Positions 16,402 through 24,366 of a DNA stretch of 49,693 nt are shown here, one piece after another (the stretch's first letter is position 1; every line of letters starts with the position of its first letter). A program made the position numbers and the translations under genes. A model generated the notes under the pieces. That model did no database searches and was not told where the DNA came from. It saw nothing but the letters and a program-made list of their open reading frames with translations. Source of the DNA: Caballeronia mineralivorans PML1(12) (GTDB lineage: Bacteria > Pseudomonadota > Gammaproteobacteria > Burkholderiales > Burkholderiaceae); the NCBI RefSeq assembly GCF_001028175.1, contig NZ_AEJF01000126.1:1-49693 (forward strand), given 5' to 3'.

Positions 16402-16930
16402 TTGGTCAAACGAAACTTATCTCGCGCTGCAAAGGCTGGCCGCTCGCCAGACCGGTCCGGCACGGCATGCAACACCTGTGGGACTGATCGGCCCGCGCGA
16501 AGCGACAGCGGAGCAACTGACGGCAGCCAGGGGCATCGCGTATGTGTTGGCCAGCGCCGGCATGGCGCTTCTTTGCGGCGGCAAAGGCGGAGTGATGGAG
16601 GCGGCCGCTTATGGCGCGAAGGCGGCGGGCGGCGTGGTGATCGGATTACTGCCCGAAGACGACGCAGCCGCGGCCAACGAATATCTGACCGTGGCGCTGC
16701 CGACAGGGCTGGGGATAACACGCAACGCGCTGATTGCACGCGCCTCGGTGTGTTTGATTGCGGTCGGTGGCGGGCTAGGCACGCTGTCCGAAATGGCGCT
16801 TGGCCTGCAGTGGGGCAAGCCGGTTTTTACGTTGCTCGGCGCACCGCAGGTGCCGGGTGCAGAGGGCTTCGACAATGCGGACTCGCTTGCAATCAGGGTG
16901 GCGAACTGGCTGGCATCGGAGGGGAAGTAG
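16379..16930 (+). CDS. LOG/TIGR00725-family nucleotide phosphoribohydrolase-like protein, TTG start
   Basis: A 183-aa Rossmann protein of the lysine-decarboxylase-like/LOG superfamily. Motifs are VGLIGPRE, LLCGGKGGVMEAAAYGAK, GLGITRNALIARAS and the GGGLGTLSE variant of PGGxGTxxE. LOG enzymes release the base from nucleoside 5'-monophosphates; TIGR00725 members are mostly untested. No ATG gives the full domain; TTG at 16379 is preceded by AGGGGAATGCC, a good ribosome site, and overlaps the permease gene by 23 bases. It is therefore a translationally coupled last gene of the ABC operon, which is unusual for this family. Confidence 0.82.
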   Translation: MHGNEEIDWSNETYLALQRLAARQTGPARHATPVGLIGPREATAEQLTAARGIAYVLASAGMALLCGGKGGVMEAAAYGAKAAGGVVIGLLPEDDAAAANEYLTVALPTGLGITRNALIARASVCLIAVGGGLGTLSEMALGLQWGKPVFTLLGAPQVPGAEGFDNADSLAIRVANWLASEGK

Positions 16931-17063
16931 ACAGTAACCGTTGAAGGTTGAACCGGGTCTCGGACGCTCACCGAAGACCCACAGGCCTGCATCGCGGTAT
17001 CCCGGCAGGACGACTATCCGAATCACGTTTTCGATCTTTACTTAATTAATAGGTATCCTAATC

Positions 17064-18266
17064 ATGATGAAGAAAACAGCATTTGCATTCCTGGCGCTGA
17101 ACAGCGTCTTTCCTGCCGCTTTTGCGCAGGGCAGCGTCACGCTGTACGGCATTGTCGATGCAGGTCTCGGCTACACAAGCGGCCAGCGCGTCGCGCAGTC
17201 CACTGGCGCGGCAGGCAAGCCGATCGTTTATGCAAATGCCTCCAACTATTCGTTCGCGAGCGGAACCTGGTCGGGCGACCGCTGGGGCCTCAAAGGCAAG
17301 GAAGAACTGGGTGACGGTCTCGCAGCCATCTTCCAGTTGGAGAATGGTTTTAATATCGGTACCGGTCAGCTCGGTCAAGGCAGCCGTGAGTTCGGCCGTC
17401 AGGCATGGATGGGTCTGTCGAGCACAAAATTCGGCAAGGTCACGCTCGGGCGCCAGTACGATCCGATCGTGGACTTCGTCGGCCCGATCAGCGCAGGAAA
17501 CTTCCTCACGGGCATGGGCGCTCATCCGGGCGATCTGGACAACATCGACAACCAGGCCCGCGAGAACAACTCGATCAAGTACACCAGCCCTTCTTTCTCA
17601 GGTCTTCAGTTAGGCGCACTGTACGGTTTCGGCAATCAGGCCGGCAGCGTCAAGAACCAGAGCACGTGGAGTCTTGGCGGCCAATACGCGAACGGCCCGC
17701 TAGCCATCGGTGCGGCGTACATGCAGGCGAACAATACCTACGGCGCCAACAGCGGCGCGTGGACCGGTTCGTACGACGGCACGTTCTCGTCGTCGATCAA
17801 CGAAGGGTTTGCATCGGCCAGGAACCAGCAGATCATTGCTGCGGCCAGCACATATCAGATCGGCTTGGTGACGCTCGGGCTGGCGTATAGCAATACGCAA
17901 TACACGGCCGGCAGTTTCTCGCTGTTCAAGGGCAAGGAGACGTTCAACTCGGCGGGCTTGACGGTGTCGTATCAGGCAACACCGACGGTGCGTGTCGCCG
18001 CGGGTTACGACTACACGCGCGGCAGCTCGATCAACGGCGCGTCGGCTCCCAAGTACAACCAGTTCAACCTCGCCTCGTTCTATAGCTTCTCGAAGCGGAC
18101 GTCGCTCTACGCACTCGTCGGCTATCAGAAAGCGAGTGGTAAAACGCTCGACGCATACGGCAATACGGTGAACGCGACTGCATCGGTTGGCGACGTCGGC
18201 AACGGTATCTCGTCTGCGACCAATACGCAGACGCTGGTACGCGTAGGTATCCGTCAGACGTTTTGA
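17064..18266 (+). CDS. Outer-membrane porin (Burkholderia trimeric type)
   Basis: A general-diffusion porin of 400 aa. The signal peptide (MMKKTAFAFLALNSVFPAAF, cut before AQGS) is followed by the family start GSVTLYGIVDAGLGY, alternating amphipathic beta strands, the constriction-loop region after KFGKVTLGRQYDPIVDFVG, and the C-terminal phenylalanine of RVGIRQTF needed for BAM recognition. Two ATGs are in tandem (17064 and 17067). It is monocistronic: 130 bases separate it from the ABC operon, and a hairpin follows the stop. Confidence 0.94.
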   Translation: MMKKTAFAFLALNSVFPAAFAQGSVTLYGIVDAGLGYTSGQRVAQSTGAAGKPIVYANASNYSFASGTWSGDRWGLKGKEELGDGLAAIFQLENGFNIGTGQLGQGSREFGRQAWMGLSSTKFGKVTLGRQYDPIVDFVGPISAGNFLTGMGAHPGDLDNIDNQARENNSIKYTSPSFSGLQLGALYGFGNQAGSVKNQSTWSLGGQYANGPLAIGAAYMQANNTYGANSGAWTGSYDGTFSSSINEGFASARNQQIIAAASTYQIGLVTLGLAYSNTQYTAGSFSLFKGKETFNSAGLTVSYQATPTVRVAAGYDYTRGSSINGASAPKYNQFNLASFYSFSKRTSLYALVGYQKASGKTLDAYGNTVNATASVGDVGNGISSATNTQTLVRVGIRQTF

Positions 18267-18290
18267 TGTTCTGATTTAGCCCGCGCGCTC

Positions 18291-18319
18291 GCGCTTGCCC
18301 AACACCTGGCAACAAGCGC
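18291..18319. terminator. Possible hairpin after the porin gene
   Basis: GCGCTTGCC (18291-18299) pairs with GGC (18308-18310) and CAAGCGC (18313-18319), with a two-base bulge, 25 bases after the porin stop. No T-run follows, so assignment as a terminator is weak. Confidence 0.35.
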
Positions 18320-18360
18320 GATGCGCCGGGCGGCAACCCACAGGAAAACAAGCACACACT

Positions 18361-18378
18361 TAGTTGCCTTGCTAACTA
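18361..18378. promoter_or_regulatory. MarR operator copy 1
   Basis: TAGTTGCCTTGCTAACTA, with inverted ends TAGTT/AACTA, followed by TATTAT (18377-18382), which could be a -10 box. It ends 20 bases before the marR-like start. A near-identical copy occurs at 18841. Confidence 0.65.
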
Positions 18379-18398
18379 TTATGTGATTTAATCGCCCC

Positions 18399-18815
18399 AT
18401 GTTCGATCACTGCCTTTACTTCAATTCTGCTGCCCTCGCCCGTCTCGTGGAGCGAGAGTGGACAGCTGTCTATGCAGAATTTGGACTGACACCGCCGCAG
18501 GGATTTGTACTTCGGGTTGTGCTGGCTTCCCCCGGCTGCCTCAGCAGTCAGGTGGCAGAGATCCTGGGCATAGCGCGCCCCACTGCAACAAGGCTGATTG
18601 ACAGTCTCTGCGAAAAGCAATTAGTCGAACGCCGTCAAGCCAAGGAAGACGGCCGGGAGTGGACAGTTCATGCGACTCCAGCCGGTTTGGCACTTGATCG
18701 GCCAATCAACAATGCCAGCGCCAAGATTGCCCGGACGTTGCGCGCGAAGATCGGCCCGGAGATGTTCGAATCTGCGGTCACTTCCATGCATGGAGTGAGA
18801 AAGGCGTTGGTGTAG
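18399..18815 (+). CDS. MarR-family transcriptional regulator
   Basis: A 138-aa dimeric winged-helix repressor. The recognition part is GCLSSQVAEILGIARPTATR, and the wing is RRQAKEDGREWTVHATPAG. The N-terminal dimer helices are short (MFDHCLYFNSAALARLVERE). One cysteine lies at residue 5 and others at about 48 and 71; a redox role cannot be judged. Two copies of the same 18-bp partly palindromic site flank it, one before its own start and one before the next gene, so it probably represses both itself and the downstream membrane peptide. Confidence 0.88.
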   Translation: MFDHCLYFNSAALARLVEREWTAVYAEFGLTPPQGFVLRVVLASPGCLSSQVAEILGIARPTATRLIDSLCEKQLVERRQAKEDGREWTVHATPAGLALDRPINNASAKIARTLRAKIGPEMFESAVTSMHGVRKALV

Positions 18816-18840
18816 ATCAACGGGTCTTTTCAAACACCAA

Positions 18841-18858
18841 TAGTTGTCTTGCTAATTA
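18841..18858. promoter_or_regulatory. MarR operator copy 2
   Basis: TAGTTGTCTTGCTAATTA, differing from copy 1 at two positions and exactly 480 bases from it; the following TTATG is also shared. It ends 16 bases before the start at 18875. Confidence 0.65.
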
Positions 18859-18874
18859 TTATGGAGACGATCAG

Positions 18875-19144
18875 ATGAATAACGAGTCCCGCCGGATGGC
18901 AGCGATTGAAAAGCGCGCGCGGTGGCGAGGTTCGTCGGCACAAGCTGTCAACGCTGCTATCGCGGTCCTTGGAATAACACTGCTGCTGGTCGCGCTTGCC
19001 TGCTCTGTCTCAAGCACTCGCGCAAATAACACACGGTGTCTTCAGGCATTCGCAAGCGACCAACACCGTACTCTCGAAGCATTTCTTCGGGATCCGGCGC
19101 TGCAGGATTCGCTCGGTTCAGCGATCGATCACTGTTCGCGGTGA
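18875..19144 (+). CDS. Orphan small single-helix membrane protein
   Basis: An 89-aa protein that I do not recognise. A basic N-terminus (KRARWRG) precedes one hydrophobic helix at about residues 27-47 (AAIAVLGITLLLVALACSVS). A polar tail of about 40 residues follows, with two cysteines (TRCLQ and DHCSR at the end), so it probably exposes the tail to the periplasm. GGAGACGATCAG before the ATG provides a ribosome site. It is preceded by the second MarR operator. It may be a complete small stress peptide or a remnant of a longer gene; the stop is clean and no continuation is visible in other frames. Confidence 0.55.
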   Translation: MNNESRRMAAIEKRARWRGSSAQAVNAAIAVLGITLLLVALACSVSSTRANNTRCLQAFASDQHRTLEAFLRDPALQDSLGSAIDHCSR

Positions 19145-19193
19145 ATGGTGGTCGATCTTCATCTGGCGCCTGACACCGCTCAACGATACCGGC

Positions 19194-19499
19194 TCAGGCG
19201 CTCACCAGGAAGTCGTCACGGTTTTTGTCGGCGATCCAGTGAGGAGCCCGACCGCGTCCGGACCAGGTCGCACCGCTCTCTGCATCACGATATTTTGGTG
19301 TAGCAGCCACCGCGGCAACCGCCTTTACCTGGCTGTTGTGCCCCATCAGTTCCGCGAGCGAGATCTTATATTCGCCCATCTTCGCGACTATTTCAGCGAG
19401 GACGATTTCGGCTTGACGTTGTCGAGCGACGTTCAATTGGTCTTGAAGCGCTTCGCGTTGCGCGAGCAGTTCTTTAAGGGTGGGCATTTCAGTTTGCAT
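19194..19499 (-). CDS. H-NS family nucleoid-associated protein
   Basis: A 101-aa H-NS paralogue that binds AT-rich DNA and silences transcription. The N-terminal half is a coiled coil for oligomerisation (TLKELLAQREALQDQLNVAR). The C-terminal DNA-binding domain has the beta-proteobacterial signature YRDAESGATWSGRGRAPHWI, with GRGRAP as the minor-groove AT-hook-like loop. The start may be 19499 or the ATG at 19487. It is convergent with the MarR-controlled peptide gene. As Burkholderia genomes carry many such paralogues, this one probably belongs to the accessory set. Confidence 0.9.
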   Translation of the reverse strand: MQTEMPTLKELLAQREALQDQLNVARQRQAEIVLAEIVAKMGEYKISLAELMGHNSQVKAVAAVAATPKYRDAESGATWSGRGRAPHWIADKNRDDFLVSA

Positions 19500-19950
19500 T
19501 ATAAAAGTCGTTCTTTGAAGTTATATGGGTGTTCGATAAACGTATTGCTCGACAGAGGTCGGCACTGGGTGATCGCTTTTTAATGGCTTGTGCACTGCTG
19601 CGTCTCGTTACGCCTGTCCAATTAGGGAGCAGGTTGCGCATGCCGCAGCGATGGTTGCCGGATTAGCGGCATTCCGGTCAGCGCCCTTCGTCGGAGTTTT
19701 AAGTAGCAGTGACGCCATGGACGCACCATGCCACGTCCGTTGGCGATTGAAGAAGTGGTGTGTGCACGCGGGAGCTTCCCGACGGACCTCTTCACTGAAA
19801 CAGCAGCTAGTGTACGCGCATCAAGCCGCGCGCACCGAGAACGATCATATCGCGGGTCGGCAGAACATAAAAGTTAGCTACACCCAGGACGGAAGGAAAT
19901 TGAAAGAATGGGCCCCGATCGATGGCATTAAAGCGAACGGACTAACGAAT
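19500..19950. other. Intergenic region between H-NS and LysR genes
   Basis: 451 bases, upstream of the H-NS gene and downstream of the LysR gene. Short open frames exist (for example a 47-codon frame from the ATG at 19729), but none has a recognisable product or a ribosome site. The part next to H-NS is AT-richer and probably carries its promoter. Confidence 0.45.
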
Positions 19951-20805
19951 TCACACGTTCGCCAATCGCTCGATAACCAGATCAAGCAGTGCTCTCAACC
20001 TCCCGAGCCGGCGCAGGTCGCGATGGTACCCGAACCAGACGTCGCGGCCAGGCGGCGTCTCTCCAAGATCAATACGATGTATGCCTGTCGTGTTGTCCCC
20101 GAGCGCACAAGGAAGAACCGAGAGGCCGCCGCCTTCCGCACACATTCTGGCTTGTGCGCCGCGGTTGTTACTGCCGAACGCCACATGAGCCTTCGGTAAC
20201 ACGCGTCTCACCCAGTCGACGTCAGGCAGCGTTCCAAATACGCTGTCCATTGTGACGAGCTTGTAGCCCTCGCCGTCGCCAGCCCGCGGGGGAACCATGT
20301 CGACGGGTCCGTACAACGCGTAGTCCATGTGCATGAACTTTCGTTGAATCACGTCGGCCTCGTCAAACTGCGTAATCCGGAACAGCAGGTCTGCGTCCCG
20401 CCTTGCCAGATTAAACCGGCGAGAATCGGTAACAAGCTCGATGCTCACCCGTGGATTTGCGCGCAGGAAATCGGCGAAGACTGGCGTCAAGACATGAATG
20501 CCAAACCAGTCCGACGATGAGACCCGAAGTACGCCAGTGAGATGCGGCTCCTTGCCGGCCAACGAGCGCTCGAACGCGAGCGCATCCTCCTCCATCCGCT
20601 CCGCGTGCATCAGCACGCCAGCTCCTTCGTCCGTGAGAACAAAGCCTTCGGTGGTGCGCTGAAACAGGGTCTGCCCTACCGCTGCCTCGAGGGCTCGCAG
20701 CCGCCGACCCATTGTCGGTTGTGTTTGACCGGTCTGTTTTGCAGCCGCGCCAAGCGAACCCGTGCGGGCGATCGCCAGAAAAATTCGAACATCGCCCCAG
20801 TCCAT
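19951..20805 (-). CDS. LysR-family transcriptional regulator
   Basis: A 284-aa regulator. The helix-turn-helix is at residues 3-60 (FLAIARTGSLGAAAKQTGQT, then QPTMGRRLRALEAAVGQTLF). The ligand domain begins near residue 88 (LTGVLRVSSSDWFG). It is divergent from the quinone-oxidoreductase gene across a 111-base gap that contains the inverted half-sites CAAT/ATTG at 20838-20852, a T-N11-A-like candidate. By position it probably controls that gene, which makes a response to quinones or electrophiles likely but not shown. Confidence 0.9.
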   Translation of the reverse strand: MDWGDVRIFLAIARTGSLGAAAKQTGQTQPTMGRRLRALEAAVGQTLFQRTTEGFVLTDEGAGVLMHAERMEEDALAFERSLAGKEPHLTGVLRVSSSDWFGIHVLTPVFADFLRANPRVSIELVTDSRRFNLARRDADLLFRITQFDEADVIQRKFMHMDYALYGPVDMVPPRAGDGEGYKLVTMDSVFGTLPDVDWVRRVLPKAHVAFGSNNRGAQARMCAEGGGLSVLPCALGDNTTGIHRIDLGETPPGRDVWFGYHRDLRRLGRLRALLDLVIERLANV

Positions 20806-20916
20806 TTTCCCTCATGCAGAAACGTTTGGCCGTCGTGCAATAACGTCGATTGTCGTAATTTCCCGCATGGACGAAGATGAATCAAGCAAATTCGCTCGAT
20901 CAACGGGATAAAGATC

Positions 20917-21903
20917 ATGAACATGCAAGCGCTGGTTCTGCACCGCTATAACGGCCCGCTCGAACTCACGGAACTCTCTCGCCCGACTGCGCAACCCGGG
21001 CAGGTACTGGTCCGTATTAAAGCGAGCGGTCTGAACCCGCTGGACACGAAGATTCGCGCAGGCAACGCCGCACACGCCAGGCATCCGCTGCCGCTAGTGC
21101 TGGGTATCGATATGGCGGGAGTAGTCGAAACGGTCGGGCAAGGCGTCACTCACTTTAAAGTTGGTGATGAGGTGTACGGAATGACTGGCGGAGTCGGCGG
21201 CGTCCAGGGATCGCTCGCGCAGTTCGCAGCGGTGGATGCCCGGCTGATTGCGTTAAAGCCTTCCAACCTGTCGATGAAAGAAGCCGCGGCGCTTCCGCTT
21301 AGCTTCATCACTTCGTACCAGGGCATTGTGGACAGGGCGCAGTTGAAAGCAGGTCAAACAGTTCTTGTGCAAGGCGGAGCAGGTGGAGTCGGACACGTGT
21401 CCGTACAACTCGCGCAAGCCTTGGGCGCTCGCGTTTTTGCAACGGTAAGCGCGGGTGACGCAGAACTCATAGCGCGTTACGGCGCGACCGCAATCGACTA
21501 TCGCGCACGGTCGGTGGAGCAGTACGTGCACGACTATACGGGCGGAGAGGGTTTCGACTTAGTGGCGGATACCGTTGGCGGAGCGACGCTGGACGCGTCA
21601 TTTTCAGCGGTCAAACAATTCGGACACGTTGTAAGCGCGCTAGGCTGGGGGACCCATGCACTGGCGCCATTGTCATTTCGTGAAGCAAGTTACTCGGGCG
21701 TGTTCACACTCTCGCCGCTACTGACCGGCAAGCACCGCGAGCATCATGGAGAAATACTCCAGGTAGCAACACAACTGGCCGAAGACGGGAAACTCGTGCC
21801 TAAACTCGACCCGCGTAGCTTCGATCTGACCAGCGCCGACCTGGCTTATCAGGCCATTACAGCGGGAAATGCGAAAGGGAAAATGGTCGTCGACATTCAA
21901 TAG
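20917..21903 (+). CDS. Zinc-independent medium-chain dehydrogenase, quinone oxidoreductase-like
   Basis: A 328-aa NADPH-dependent reductase of the QOR group. The N-terminal GroES-like domain shows VLVRIKASGLNPLDTKIRAG and the nucleotide loop is GGAGGVG at 153-159; the zinc-binding cysteines of alcohol dehydrogenases are absent. Such enzymes reduce quinones or alpha,beta-unsaturated carbonyls. The start at 20917 is preceded by only a weak ribosome site, and an ATG two codons in is possible. It is divergent from a LysR regulator and convergent with the DMT transporter gene. Confidence 0.88.
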   Translation: MNMQALVLHRYNGPLELTELSRPTAQPGQVLVRIKASGLNPLDTKIRAGNAAHARHPLPLVLGIDMAGVVETVGQGVTHFKVGDEVYGMTGGVGGVQGSLAQFAAVDARLIALKPSNLSMKEAAALPLSFITSYQGIVDRAQLKAGQTVLVQGGAGGVGHVSVQLAQALGARVFATVSAGDAELIARYGATAIDYRARSVEQYVHDYTGGEGFDLVADTVGGATLDASFSAVKQFGHVVSALGWGTHALAPLSFREASYSGVFTLSPLLTGKHREHHGEILQVATQLAEDGKLVPKLDPRSFDLTSADLAYQAITAGNAKGKMVVDIQ

Positions 21904-21937
21904 TGGCTTAAGGGATGAGCATCGGAGATGGACAGCG

Positions 21938-22825
21938 TTACCGCAACACCACCCCATTCGCCGGCCGCGCGAACCGCTTGGCGCCGACCACGCAAAGAAC
22001 CACGGCAGTCGCAACAGCAACCATCGACCAGCCGACCGGTTCGTGCAACAACGTCGCCGCAAGCACCAGCCCGAAGAAGGGCTGCAGCAATTGCAATTGC
22101 CCCACGGCGGCGATGCCTCCCTGAGCCAGGCCGCGATACCAGAACACGAAGCCGATCAACATGCTGAACAAGGACACGTAGGCCAGTCCCATCCATGCCG
22201 ATCCGCCCACGTCGGCCCAGGACGACGGCATGGTGGCGAGCGCCAGCGGCGCCATGATGGGCAGCGACAATACCAGTGCCCAGGAGATCACCTGCCAGCC
22301 GCCAAGCTTGCGCGAAAGCCTGCCGCCTTCGGCATAGCCCAGCCCGCAGACCACGATGGCAGCGAACATCAGCAAATCACCGACAGGCGATGCGCCCGTC
22401 CCTTGCGCCAACGCGAAGCCGGCGACGAGCGCGGCGCCAAAGCCGGAAAACAGCCAGAAGGCCGGCCGGGGGCGTTCACCCCCGCGCACGACGCCAAAGA
22501 TCGCGGTTGTCAGCGGCAGCAAGGCAACGAACACAACAGAGTGAGCAGCGGTGATGTGTTTGAGGGCGAGGGCGGTCAACAGAGGAAAGCCGATGACCAC
22601 GCCGCACGCCACCACCGCGAGCGAAATCAGATCGCCTCGTTCGGGGCGCTTTTGCCGGAACACGAGCAGGAGCGCAAGTCCCAGCAAGCCCGCGATGCCC
22701 GCGCGTGCAACCGTCAGGAAGACCGGGTCAAAGGCGGCAACTGCAACGCGCGTCGCAGGTAACGATCCGCTGAAAATCAGCATTCCGAGGAAACCGTTCA
22801 TCCATCCGCTTGCAGTCTTGTCCAT
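21938..22825 (-). CDS. EamA/DMT-family transporter
   Basis: A 295-aa inner-membrane protein with ten predicted helices in two EamA repeats (first half ending near ALAQGTG, second starting at VGDLLMFAAIVVCGLGYAEG). DMT transporters of this kind export amino acids or other metabolites. The conserved helix GQLQLLQPFFGLVLAATLLH with E in HEPVG is present. It is divergent from a MocR-type regulator with an inverted repeat between them, a common pairing in which MocR activates the exporter. Confidence 0.9.
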   Translation of the reverse strand: MDKTASGWMNGFLGMLIFSGSLPATRVAVAAFDPVFLTVARAGIAGLLGLALLLVFRQKRPERGDLISLAVVACGVVIGFPLLTALALKHITAAHSVVFVALLPLTTAIFGVVRGGERPRPAFWLFSGFGAALVAGFALAQGTGASPVGDLLMFAAIVVCGLGYAEGGRLSRKLGGWQVISWALVLSLPIMAPLALATMPSSWADVGGSAWMGLAYVSLFSMLIGFVFWYRGLAQGGIAAVGQLQLLQPFFGLVLAATLLHEPVGWSMVAVATAVVLCVVGAKRFARPANGVVLR

Positions 22826-22892
22826 CGTGTACCCCTGTTTTCAGCTTGCCAGTATCGGTCTGCCGAGCATGGCTTTTCCAGAGACAGTGCAC

Positions 22893-22912
22893 TACAGTTA
22901 AGGAAAACTGTA
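22893..22912. promoter_or_regulatory. Inverted repeat between DMT transporter and MocR genes
   Basis: TACAGTT (22893-22899), six bases, AACTGTA (22906-22912), a perfect 7-bp dyad; an extra direct ACAGT half-site lies at 22884-22888. It ends 20 bases before the MocR ATG. Mixed direct and inverted half-sites are known for MocR regulators. Confidence 0.5.
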
Positions 22913-22932
22913 TGGGTTAAAGATCAGTACAC

Positions 22933-24342
22933 ATGGAAGACACTACACTCCTGGAAACAGAAGCCGGCACGCTGGTCGAGCGGGTCATGCAGGTCATCCG
23001 GCAGCGGATATCCGCGCGCACGCTGGCGCCGGGCGCCAAGGTCCCGTCCATCCGGGGTTTCGCTGAAACCTTGCAGGTGTCGAAATCCACCGTAGTCGAA
23101 GCCTATGATCGCCTCGCGGCCGAAGGTGTCATCCAGTCGCGCCGCGGCTCGGGTTTTTACGTCGCCGGACATCTGCCGCCGCTGTCGCTCGCTGAACTGG
23201 GCCCTCGCCTGGACCGCGTTGTCGACCCGTTCTGGGTGTCGCGGCAATCGCTGGAAGCGAGCGAGGATGCCCTGAAACCCGGCTGCGGCTGGCTGCCCGC
23301 GTCATGGCTGCCGGAAGCGGGGCTGCGCCGCGCATTGCGATCCGCCGCGCGCACCGACTTAACGGTGCTGGCCGACTACGGCACGTCGCTCGGACTCCCG
23401 GCGCTGCGGCAATTGCTTGCCCGGCGCATGGCGGATCGCGGCATTGAAGCGGCGCCCGACCAGATCATCCTCACCGAATCGGGCACGCAAGCCATCGATC
23501 TGCTATGCCGTTTGCTGCTCGAACCGGGCGATACGGTACTCGTCGATGACCCGTGTTATTTCAATTTCCTCGCGCTGTTGCGCGCTCATCGGGCGAAGAT
23601 TGTCAGCGTCCCGTACACGCCGTCCGGTCCCGATATCGACCTGTTCGCGCAGGCGCTCGTGGAGCATCGCCCTCGCCTCTACATCACCAACTCGGCGCTT
23701 CACAATCCGACGGGGGCGACGCTGTCTCCGGTCGTTGCGCATCGGCTTCTGAAGCTCGCGGACCAGTCGGGCCTCACGATTATCGAAGACGATATCTTCG
23801 GCGACTTCGAGCACGAAGCCGCGCCTCGTCTGGCAGCCTTCGACGGTCTGGAGCGAGTCGTCCATATCGGCAGCTTCTCCAAGAGCCTCTCCGCGTCGGT
23901 GCGCTGCGGTTTTATCGCGGCACGGCGCGACTGGGTCGAGCGATTGATCGATTTAAAGATTGCCACCTCGTTCGGCGGGGGACGTCTTTCTGCCGAACTC
24001 ATACTCAGCGTGCTGAAAGACGGCACGTACAGAAAGCATATGGAGGGCTTGCGCGAGCGCCTGTCCCGCTCGATGGGACAAACAAGCGCGCGGCTGGAAG
24101 CACTTGGCATCGAACCATGGATCGAGCCGCGCGGCGGCATGTTTCTCTGGTGCACGCTGCCCGAAGGACTGGACGCAGCGGACATTGCCCAACGCGCACT
24201 GGCCGAAAACGTCGTCCTTGCACCGGGCAATGCGTTCAGCGTCGTGCAGTCCGCCAGCCGCTTCCTGCGTTTTAACGTTGCACAATCGACGGACCCGCGC
24301 GTTTTTACTGTGCTGCAAGCAGCCATGGGCGAGTGTGGCTGA
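22933..24342 (+). CDS. MocR-type (GntR/aminotransferase) transcriptional regulator
   Basis: A 469-aa fusion regulator. The GntR winged helix is at about 10-78 (LAPGAKVPSIRGFAETLQVS, KSTVVEAYDRLAAEGVIQSR), a linker follows, then a PLP-binding aminotransferase-I fold at about 115-465. PLP contacts are visible: N258-P259 in LHNPTGAT, D286/D287 in IIEDDIFGDF, and the Schiff-base lysine K317 in SFSKSLS. Such proteins sense PLP or amino-compound adducts. It is divergent from the DMT transporter, which is its probable target. Confidence 0.92.
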   Translation: MEDTTLLETEAGTLVERVMQVIRQRISARTLAPGAKVPSIRGFAETLQVSKSTVVEAYDRLAAEGVIQSRRGSGFYVAGHLPPLSLAELGPRLDRVVDPFWVSRQSLEASEDALKPGCGWLPASWLPEAGLRRALRSAARTDLTVLADYGTSLGLPALRQLLARRMADRGIEAAPDQIILTESGTQAIDLLCRLLLEPGDTVLVDDPCYFNFLALLRAHRAKIVSVPYTPSGPDIDLFAQALVEHRPRLYITNSALHNPTGATLSPVVAHRLLKLADQSGLTIIEDDIFGDFEHEAAPRLAAFDGLERVVHIGSFSKSLSASVRCGFIAARRDWVERLIDLKIATSFGGGRLSAELILSVLKDGTYRKHMEGLRERLSRSMGQTSARLEALGIEPWIEPRGGMFLWCTLPEGLDAADIAQRALAENVVLAPGNAFSVVQSASRFLRFNVAQSTDPRVFTVLQAAMGECG

Positions 24343-24366
24343 GCCGTCTTGATGCAGCTTCAATGC

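Noticed and set aside
19588..20199. A 203-codon plus-strand frame running into the LysR gene
   Set aside because: Its second half is antisense to LysR, and the first half has low-complexity composition and no ribosome site.
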